Shown: piece after piece, positions 13,664-18,537 of the stretch
Position numbering within the stretch: position 1 is the first letter of the stretch
Layout of the letters: each line of letters begins with the position of its first letter
From: Clostridia bacterium
GTDB lineage: Bacteria > Bacillota_A > Clostridia > Christensenellales > Aristaeellaceae
Assembly (NCBI GenBank): GCA_017432405.1
Contig: JAFRJF010000149.1
Location: forward strand, 1-18,537
Length of the DNA stretch: 18,537 bases
Reading direction: 5' to 3'
Program-made: the position numbers and the translations under genes
The notes under the pieces: generated by a model
Databases searched by the model: none
Told to the model about the DNA's origin: nothing
What the model saw: the letters and a program-made list of their open reading frames with translations, nothing else

Positions 13664-15601
13664 ATGAGATATACGATCAAAACGATGGCGGTGCTCGTGG
13701 CACTGGGGTTTGCGGCGACAGGCGTCAACGGCTTTGCGGAATCCGGCGCGTCACAGGCGGCGGACGTTCCCACTGTGGGTCAAAGCGTGGAATCGTCGCC
13801 GGAAACCGAAGTGTCGCAGGAAGAAGAGGCTCAGCAGGCCACGCCATCGGACGATGCGTCCTTAAGGGAAGAGGCGCCGCAGACGCGCGCGCAAATGGCA
13901 GAGGCCCAGCAGCACCTGATCGATCTGGGCTATCTGTACGGAGCGGCAGACGGCATTTACGGTCCCATGACGGCCGCTGCGTTGAAGCGCTTTCAGGGTG
14001 AACACGACCTGGAGGAGACGGGCGAACTGAATGACGCGACGGTCGAAGCCCTGTCCGGGCTCGCCGAAAAGCTGGGGGATATACGGGCGTTGCAGCAGCG
14101 CCTGATCGACCTGGGCTATCTGAATGGAAGCGCGGACGGCGCGTTTGGAGCGCGTTCTCAGGCTGCATTGAAGCAGTTCCAGGCGGTGCATGGCCTCGAA
14201 GCGACCGGCTTGCCGGACGATGCGACCCGTGAGGTGCTGTTTTCAGAGGAGGCAAAAACACTGCCCAGGCGCTTGCGCGTGGGCTCGAAGGGCGATGAGG
14301 TGATCGCGCTTCAGGAAAAGCTGATCCAATACGGCTTCCTCGGCGCAGAGGCGGACGGTAGCTATGGCGCCAGGACTTCCTCCGCGGTCACCCGCTTTCA
14401 GAAGCACCTGCAGGCCCAGGGGAAGGCAGAAGCCCTGGGCGTCGAACCCACCGGCGACGCGACGCCGGTGACCCTGCTGACGCTGTATGATCCCGAATAC
14501 TCCTCTTACCTCGAGGATATCCGGGCGGGTGAAGAGGGCGGTGAGGTCCTGCGCGTGGAGCGCCGTCTGAGCGGACTTGGCTACATGGATGCCGTTCCCG
14601 ACGAAGCATTCGACGAATATGCCCTCAGCGCTGCCGAGGCGTTTCGCGCTGCGGCGGGGATACAGGGAAGCGCCTATGACCGGGTGTTTATCGACGCACT
14701 GTTCAGCGCGGATGCGCCGGCTGCGGAGCACTTCGTCATGCACGCCATCGCCTGCGGCGACGAAGGCGCGGCGGTGCGTCAGGTACAGGAAGCCCTGGTC
14801 AACGGCGGAATGACCATAAGCATGCCGGACGGCGCCTACGGTTCAGGCCTTGCCCAGGGCATCGCCCAGCTGCATGATTACCTCGCCAGCATCGGCAGCC
14901 CAAAAGCTTTTCTCTTTGAGGATGAGAATACACTGTCCGTTGAGGCCCAGCAGCTGCTGACGGGCAAGCTGTTCAGCAGCCTGCCCATCGCCTTTACCGC
15001 GTCGGACACCTACATGACCTACCGGATACAGCGGAGGCTGCACACCCTGTATTACCTGTCCAAGAGCAATATAGACGGAAGCTACGGCGACAGGACCCGG
15101 GATGCCATCACGGCGTTCCAGAAGGCAAATCACTTGCCGCAATCGGGCTTTCCGGATACCATGACCCTTGACCGGCTCTTCTCTACATATGCGATCTATA
15201 AGGTGTTTCCCTACAGAGTCGAGGTGAGCATTGACCAACAGAGGGTCTATGTCTATGAATCGGATGAAACCGGCGCATATACGCTGACCCAGACCTTTAC
15301 CTGCTCCACCGGGCTGGGCAATTCGACCCCCAGGGGGATCTACCTGGATGGAGGACCCTGCAACGTGTGGCATCACTTCTCCAAGTTCGATGTCTGGGCC
15401 CGCTATTCGTATGTCATCGAGGGGGACATCATGTTCCATTCGGTGCTCTACAGCGAGAAGAACACCGATACGCTGCGGGAGAATTCGCTCTATGCCCTGG
15501 GACAGAAGGCCTCGCACGGCTGCGTCCGCCTGTCGGTGAAGAGCGCGCGGTGGATTTTCGAGCATTGCAAACCGGGCAGCACAGTGATCGTCATCTATTG
15601 A
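13664..15601 (+). CDS. L,D-transpeptidase (YkuD) with multiple peptidoglycan-binding domains
   Basis: The protein has 645 residues. A signal peptide (1-25, about FAES) is followed by an acidic linker to residue 75. Three clear PG_binding_1 repeats follow at about 78-130, 141-193 and 209-276, each with LIDLGYL or LIQYGFL and a DGxYG or DGAFG turn. Two weaker ones lie at about 293-348 and 364-438, and a clear one at 450-506 (DGSYGDRTRDAITAFQ). The YkuD domain covers 518-644 with MFHSVLY (His591) and SHGCVRLS (Cys620, the nucleophile). Such enzymes make 3-3 crosslinks or attach proteins to the wall outside the cell. GAGG lies nine bases before the ATG. The gene is monocistronic and ends at a terminator shared with the convergent tRNA gene. 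Confidence 0.93.
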   Translation: MRYTIKTMAVLVALGFAATGVNGFAESGASQAADVPTVGQSVESSPETEVSQEEEAQQATPSDDASLREEAPQTRAQMAEAQQHLIDLGYLYGAADGIYGPMTAAALKRFQGEHDLEETGELNDATVEALSGLAEKLGDIRALQQRLIDLGYLNGSADGAFGARSQAALKQFQAVHGLEATGLPDDATREVLFSEEAKTLPRRLRVGSKGDEVIALQEKLIQYGFLGAEADGSYGARTSSAVTRFQKHLQAQGKAEALGVEPTGDATPVTLLTLYDPEYSSYLEDIRAGEEGGEVLRVERRLSGLGYMDAVPDEAFDEYALSAAEAFRAAAGIQGSAYDRVFIDALFSADAPAAEHFVMHAIACGDEGAAVRQVQEALVNGGMTISMPDGAYGSGLAQGIAQLHDYLASIGSPKAFLFEDENTLSVEAQQLLTGKLFSSLPIAFTASDTYMTYRIQRRLHTLYYLSKSNIDGSYGDRTRDAITAFQKANHLPQSGFPDTMTLDRLFSTYAIYKVFPYRVEVSIDQQRVYVYESDETGAYTLTQTFTCSTGLGNSTPRGIYLDGGPCNVWHHFSKFDVWARYSYVIEGDIMFHSVLYSEKNTDTLRENSLYALGQKASHGCVRLSVKSARWIFEHCKPGSTVIVIY

Positions 15602-15616
15602 ATGTCGGGCTACGGC

Positions 15617-15649
15617 AAAACCCCCGGGACGCGATGTCCCGGGGGTTTT
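15617..15649. terminator. Bidirectional terminator shared by the transpeptidase and tRNA-Leu genes
   Basis: Arms AAAACCCCCGGGAC (15617-15630) and GTCCCGGGGGTTTT (15636-15649) are perfect 14-bp complements around GCGAT. Each strand ends its stem in TTTT. It begins 15 bases after the transpeptidase stop and three bases past the tRNA 3' end. Confidence 0.9.
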
Positions 15650-15652
15650 GTC

Positions 15653-15735
15653 TGGTGCCGGTGGCCGGACTCGAACCGGCATGGTTTCCCGCCGCATTTT
15701 GAGTGCGGTGCGTCTGCCAATTCCGCCACACCGGC
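15653..15735 (-). tRNA. tRNA-Leu (CAA anticodon)
   Basis: Read on the minus strand, the acceptor arms GCCGGTG and CACCGGC pair over 7 bp, with discriminator A and an encoded CCA end (15653-15655). The D arm region holds TGGCGGAATTGGCAGACGC. The anticodon stem CCGCA/TGCGG encloses CTCAAAA, giving anticodon CAA, which reads UUG leucine codons. A class II variable arm follows, then the T arm CCGG-TTCGAGT-CCGG. The gene is single, with a strong promoter upstream. Its short leader can form a 6-bp hairpin (ATCGCG/CGCGAT, 15741-15756) next to the RNase P site. Confidence 0.97.
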
Positions 15736-15768
15736 GAATAATCGCGCGCACGCGATCAAACAATATGC

Positions 15769-15797
15769 AGTATACCTTATTTCTCGTAAAAAATCAA
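15769..15797 (-). promoter_or_regulatory. Sigma-A promoter of tRNA-Leu
   Basis: On the minus strand TTGATT (15792-15797), a 17-base spacer and TATACT (15769-15774). The predicted start is about 27 bases before the mature tRNA 5' end. Confidence 0.8.
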
Positions 15798-15858
15798 CCC
15801 CCTTGCAAAAAAACATTACAAGGCGATGCGTGAAAATTACTGAAAAGCGAACTATGCT

Positions 15859-15887
15859 TTGCAATTATGGCCCAATTGGTGTATAAT
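15859..15887 (+). promoter_or_regulatory. Sigma-A promoter of the ECF sigma operon
   Basis: TTGCAA (15859-15864), a 17-base spacer and a perfect TATAAT (15882-15887). No ECF-type promoter was recognised next to it, so basal expression appears to be housekeeping-driven. Confidence 0.82.
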
Positions 15888-15924
15888 GGTCGCAAGGCGG
15901 ATGAAGAGCGGAGGTGAGGCGGCC

Positions 15925-16497
15925 ATGGAGGAGAGCAGACTGATCCAGCGCGCAGGCGAGGGCGACGCGTCGGCGTTCAACGCGTTGATGGGCATGCACG
16001 AGCGGCGCATGTACGCGGTCGCGCTTCGCATGTGTGGCAACCCGGAGGACGCCCAGGACTGCCTTCAGGAGGCGATGCTGCGCATTTACCGCGCGATCAG
16101 CGGCTTTAAGGCACAGTCCTCCTTTTCGACCTGGGTCTATCGCATCACGATGAATACCTGCCTGGATGAGCTGCGCAGGCGAAAAAACCGGCCGAATACG
16201 TCCCTTGACGGCCTGTACGACGCGGGCTGGTCGCCGGTGGATCCCGGTACAACGCCGGAAAAGTCCGCCTTGATCGGGGACATGCGGCGGCAGCTGCAAG
16301 CATTTATCCGCGAGCTGCCGGAGGATATGCGCGCGGCCATCGTGCTGCGTGACATCGAAGGCTACTCCTATGACGAGATCGCCTCGATGCTGGACGCAAA
16401 CGTGGGCACGATCAAATCCAGGATCAGCCGGGGCAGGGAAAAATTGCGGGAAAAAATCGCGTCGAGGCCGGAACTTTTTGACAGGCTGGACGTCTAA
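15925..16497 (+). CDS. ECF-family RNA polymerase sigma factor
   Basis: The protein has 190 residues, the normal size of a group 4 (ECF) sigma factor. Region 2 spans about 19-87 with NPEDAQDCLQEAMLRIYRAI and SSFSTWVYRITMNTCLDELRRRK. A linker follows, then region 4 at about 125-177 with LPEDMRAAIVLRDIEGYSYDE and a helix-turn-helix ending VGTIKSRISRGREKLR. It directs RNA polymerase to a stress regulon, most likely envelope-related given the two exported partners downstream. The start at 15925 is set by GGAGGTGA (15910-15917) seven bases upstream; the frame is open further back but that ribosome binding site would then be inside the gene. The anti-sigma gene follows after 52 bases. Confidence 0.95.
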   Translation: MEESRLIQRAGEGDASAFNALMGMHERRMYAVALRMCGNPEDAQDCLQEAMLRIYRAISGFKAQSSFSTWVYRITMNTCLDELRRRKNRPNTSLDGLYDAGWSPVDPGTTPEKSALIGDMRRQLQAFIRELPEDMRAAIVLRDIEGYSYDEIASMLDANVGTIKSRISRGREKLREKIASRPELFDRLDV

Positions 16498-16549
16498 GCA
16501 TCGACGTATGAAATAAAGGCAATACTAAACAGAGAAAGGAGGGCTTTCA

Positions 16550-17386
16550 ATGGATTGCTTACAGGTCGGCGAGATGCTTGACTTGCTGATGGACGGCGCT
16601 TTGGATGAAGGGCAGCGCCAGGCCCTTGAAGCGCATGGCCGCGACTGTCCGGAATGCGCGGCGGCGATTCGTTCGACGCTGCAAATGAAAGCCCTGTTGG
16701 ACCAGATGGAGCCGGAGGCTGACGTGCCTCTGGAGGCCCAGGCCAGGTGGCGTGGCGCGGTGAAGGCGGAGGCAAAGTCGCAGAAACAGAAGCGGTTGCG
16801 CCGCTGGTTTGCTTCCGCGGCGGCGGCGGTGGTGTTGCTGGTGGGCGTCGGCATTGCCTTGCGGCTGAATGGGGCCCCGAAGCAGAACGCGGTGTCCCTG
16901 TCCGTGGAACGCCCGGTGGGACAGATCGAAGAGAGGACGGCGGAGTCGGCGCTTGCGTCGGGTGAGGCCGTCACCCATGTGCGCTCGAACGCCGCGCCCG
17001 GCGCGGTGGTGGAGGCCGACGGGGTGGCAGACGAAGCGGTCGCCATTGTCGATTCCGAAATGGGCATGGCGGCTTTGGAGGCGGCGTATGAGGCTGAGGA
17101 AGCCCCTTCCGCCCAGAGGGCGCCGGCCTGCGAGCTGACCCTGAAGGTTGACGATGTGGCCGTCGCCTGCGACCGCATACGGGACCTGGCCCAGGAATAC
17201 GAGGCGGCCGCAGACATTCAGGCCGCGGGAGACGGCAAGGCGAATGTATTCGTGGAGATCGCCGCGGATAACGCCGGGGATTTTTTGAACGCTGTCGCGC
17301 CGATCGACATCTCCGAAGAGACTGCCGACATGCCTGAACTGACGGGGAATGGCCGCGTGCTGGTGCTGCTGGCGCTGTATGAATGA
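16550..17386 (+). CDS. Transmembrane zinc-finger anti-sigma factor with DUF4349-like external domain
   Basis: The protein has 278 residues. Residues 1-40 form a ZAS-type (zf-HC2) anti-sigma domain: Cys3 and H29-x3-C33-x2-C36 in HGRDCPEC. A basic stretch (76-85) leads to one membrane helix at about 87-104. Outside is an acidic, Ala-rich linker to about 195, then CELTLKVDDVAVACDRIRDL and a following VEIAADNAGDFLNAV segment that resembles DUF4349, a domain found outside the membrane in related anti-sigma-like proteins. It should hold the ECF sigma factor at the membrane and release it upon an external signal. AAAGGAGG (16535-16542) lies seven bases before the ATG. It is cotranscribed with the sigma gene and the SIMPL gene. 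Confidence 0.88.
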   Translation: MDCLQVGEMLDLLMDGALDEGQRQALEAHGRDCPECAAAIRSTLQMKALLDQMEPEADVPLEAQARWRGAVKAEAKSQKQKRLRRWFASAAAAVVLLVGVGIALRLNGAPKQNAVSLSVERPVGQIEERTAESALASGEAVTHVRSNAAPGAVVEADGVADEAVAIVDSEMGMAALEAAYEAEEAPSAQRAPACELTLKVDDVAVACDRIRDLAQEYEAAADIQAAGDGKANVFVEIAADNAGDFLNAVAPIDISEETADMPELTGNGRVLVLLALYE

Positions 17387-17412
17387 CGATTACAAATGGC
17401 ATGGAGGAAACA

Positions 17413-18108
17413 ATGATGAACAGGAACCGTATTGTGGCTTTTGTTGTGGCGATGCTGATGCTGCTGGTGGGGACTGCGGCACTGGCCGAAAACACCATCA
17501 CGGTGCAGGGCATTGGCAGTGTGAGGGTGGATTCCGATCGGGCGGGCATCAGCCTGGGGGTTCGCGAGGCTTCGGAGGAGGTCATGACAGCCCAGTCCAT
17601 GGTGAATGAGCGGATCAGCGCCATCGTCGAGGTCCTGAAGGGCATGGGCCTGACGGAGGACGCCATCAGCACCAATGGCATCGGCATCTATCCCAATTAC
17701 AACTACGACGACGGCGAGACGATCATCGGCTATACCGCCTACAACACCATTTACCTGACGGTGAAGGATGTGAACAACACCGGCGCTTACATCGACGCCG
17801 CCTTCGCCGCCGGCGCAAACAGCCTGGACTATGTGGAATTCAGCGCCACCCAGACGGAGGAGGCCGACGCAAAGGCGCTGGCCCTGGCGGTGGAGAGCGC
17901 CCGTGAAAAGGCGCAGATCATCGCCGACGCCGCCGGCGTGAAGCTGGGCAAAATCCTGGAGATCCGTGACAACCCGGACGCGAGCTACGGCGGCAATGGG
18001 ATCTACGTCAAGAACGCCGTGGAAGAAGATGCGGGCTCGGGCACCAATGTGATGGCCTCGAAGCAGACCGTCACCGCCACGGTGAGCATCACCTTCGCGT
18101 TTGAGTGA
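17413..18108 (+). CDS. Exported SIMPL-domain (DUF541) protein
   Basis: The protein has 231 residues with a signal peptide (1-25, cut after ALA). The mature part matches SIMPL/DUF541: NTITVQGIGSVRVDSDRAGI at its start, then VLKGMGLTEDAISTNGIGI, YTAYNTIYLTVKDV, SAREKAQIIADAAGVKLGKI and a C-terminal VTATVSITFAFE strand. SIMPL proteins (YggE, BP26) are exported and form ring-like oligomers in some bacteria; roles in oxidative and envelope stress are reported, but the activity is unknown. GGAGG (17403-17407) lies five bases before this ATG and eight before the next one at 17416, so either start is possible. It follows the anti-sigma gene after 26 bases as the third gene of the sigma operon and is thus a likely effector or signal partner. 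Confidence 0.9.
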   Translation: MMNRNRIVAFVVAMLMLLVGTAALAENTITVQGIGSVRVDSDRAGISLGVREASEEVMTAQSMVNERISAIVEVLKGMGLTEDAISTNGIGIYPNYNYDDGETIIGYTAYNTIYLTVKDVNNTGAYIDAAFAAGANSLDYVEFSATQTEEADAKALALAVESAREKAQIIADAAGVKLGKILEIRDNPDASYGGNGIYVKNAVEEDAGSGTNVMASKQTVTATVSITFAFE

Positions 18109-18162
18109 GGCGCAGGCGGGTGAAGCCTGTGGGTCGACTGCGTAAAAAGAAGGGGCAGCCCC

Positions 18163-18191
18163 TTGCGCAATGGAAAGCCATCGGATATAAT
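18163..18191 (+). promoter_or_regulatory. Sigma-A promoter of the DUF1292 gene
   Basis: TTGCGC (18163-18168), a 17-base spacer and a perfect TATAAT (18186-18191). The first T pair of the -35 box lies in a short dyad (AAGGGG-CAG-CCCCTT, 18150-18164), and the last T of the -10 box begins the long dyad that follows. Confidence 0.82.
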
Positions 18192-18222
18192 ATCAGTGCA
18201 GGGCTTCTGCCCTGCACTGATA
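18191..18222. promoter_or_regulatory. Perfect 14-bp-arm palindrome on the DUF1292 transcription start
   Basis: TATCAGTGCAGGGC (18191-18204) and GCCCTGCACTGATA (18209-18222) pair perfectly around TTCT. The palindrome overlaps the end of the -10 box and covers the predicted start site, a classic repressor position; part of it would also fold as a hairpin at the mRNA 5' end. It ends six bases before the GGAGG (18229-18233). The operator role is inferred from position only. Confidence 0.6.
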
Positions 18223-18244
18223 ATGATTGGAGGCCATGAACGTC

Positions 18245-18537
18245 ATGGATGAGGAAAGGGATCTTGTCGAATTTGAAGACGACGCCGGCAACAGGCTGAC
18301 CATGGAGGTCTTGGATTACCTGGCCTATGAGGGCAAGGAGTACGCGCTGCTCACCGAGTACGTTGAAGACGACTCGGATGCCGACGAGGATGAACCGATC
18401 GAGGTGTTCATCATGGAGGTCGTCCCCGTGGGCGACGACCAGGAGGAGTTCGTTCCTGTGGACGACGCGCTGGCCGAGAAGCTGATCAAGATATTCGAGT
18501 CCAACGACTTTGACGACGATGAACTTGAGGACGAGGA
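18245..18537 (+). CDS. DUF1292 (YrzB-like) protein, N-terminal part
   Basis: The reading frame runs off the right edge after 97 codons. MDEERDLVEFEDDAGN, VLDYLAYEGKEYALLTEY and a very acidic C-terminal part with VFIMEVVPVGDDQEEFVPV match DUF1292, a family of small acidic cytoplasmic proteins of Bacillota of unknown function (Bacillus YrzB). The start at 18245 is preferred because it fits the family start and lies 11 bases after GGAGG; an in-frame ATG at 18236 is only two bases from that site and too close. It has its own strong promoter framed by inverted repeats. The usual neighbours of yrzB in Bacillus (alaS, ireB, the Holliday junction resolvase gene) are not upstream here. Confidence 0.85.
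   Translation, partial: MDEERDLVEFEDDAGNRLTMEVLDYLAYEGKEYALLTEYVEDDSDADEDEPIEVFIMEVVPVGDDQEEFVPVDDALAEKLIKIFESNDFDDDELEDE

Noticed and set aside
1..18537. CRISPR arrays, insertion sequences, attachment sites, toxin-antitoxin or phage genes
   Set aside because: No regularly spaced repeats, transposase or integrase motifs, or shifts in base composition suggesting transfer were seen.

Overview
This window looks like a chromosomal segment of a GC-rich (roughly 60% by eye) Gram-positive anaerobe of the class Clostridia. The support is a glgC-glgD-glgA glycogen operon with the paralogous GlgD of Bacillota, strong AGGAGG-type ribosome binding sites, a SpoIID/LytB-family protein, the DUF3048 and DUF1292 families, and an xpaC-telA pair as in Bacillus. 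A more exact placement (for example Christensenellales or Oscillospirales) is a guess. No phage, transposon, CRISPR array or rRNA is visible. The content reads as core metabolism plus cell-envelope maintenance.

Left part (1-6307). The minus strand carries acetate kinase (3153-4325), then glgC, glgD and the start of glgA, which runs off the left edge. The acetate kinase has its own very good promoter, and no terminator is visible before glgC, so glycogen synthesis may partly be read through from it. glgC and glgD are one base apart; a perfect 12-bp hairpin separates glgD from glgA. A SpoIID-like lipoprotein gene (4462-5448, plus) diverges from acetate kinase and converges on an inositol-monophosphatase gene (5540-6307, minus); a hairpin and a 43-bp imperfect palindrome lie between those two.

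Middle part (6349-12416). A perfect extended -10 promoter starts a plus-strand run: exodeoxyribonuclease III, an XpaC-like membrane protein, a TelA-family protein, a LemA-like protein and a TPM-domain protein with a Gly/Ser-rich tail. The last four (7257-10938) form a compact membrane-stress type cluster. A SorE-like zinc dehydrogenase gene follows alone and ends at a clean terminator, back to back with the terminator of the DUF3048 gene on the other strand.

Right part (12431-18537). The DUF3048 exported protein (minus) diverges from a 645-residue L,D-transpeptidase with several peptidoglycan-binding repeats (plus). That gene converges on a tRNA-Leu(CAA) gene, and both share one bidirectional terminator. 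The tRNA promoter diverges from a perfect promoter for an ECF sigma factor, its zinc-finger anti-sigma factor with a DUF4349-like external domain, and an exported SIMPL-domain protein. The window closes with the start of a DUF1292 gene whose promoter is framed by two inverted repeats, one of them a perfect 14-bp-arm dyad on the transcription start.

I see no unmistakably new defence or mobile system. The best leads are the acetate kinase with changed active-site residues, the XpaC-TelA-LemA-TPM cluster, the sigma/anti-sigma/SIMPL operon, and several unexplained palindromes.
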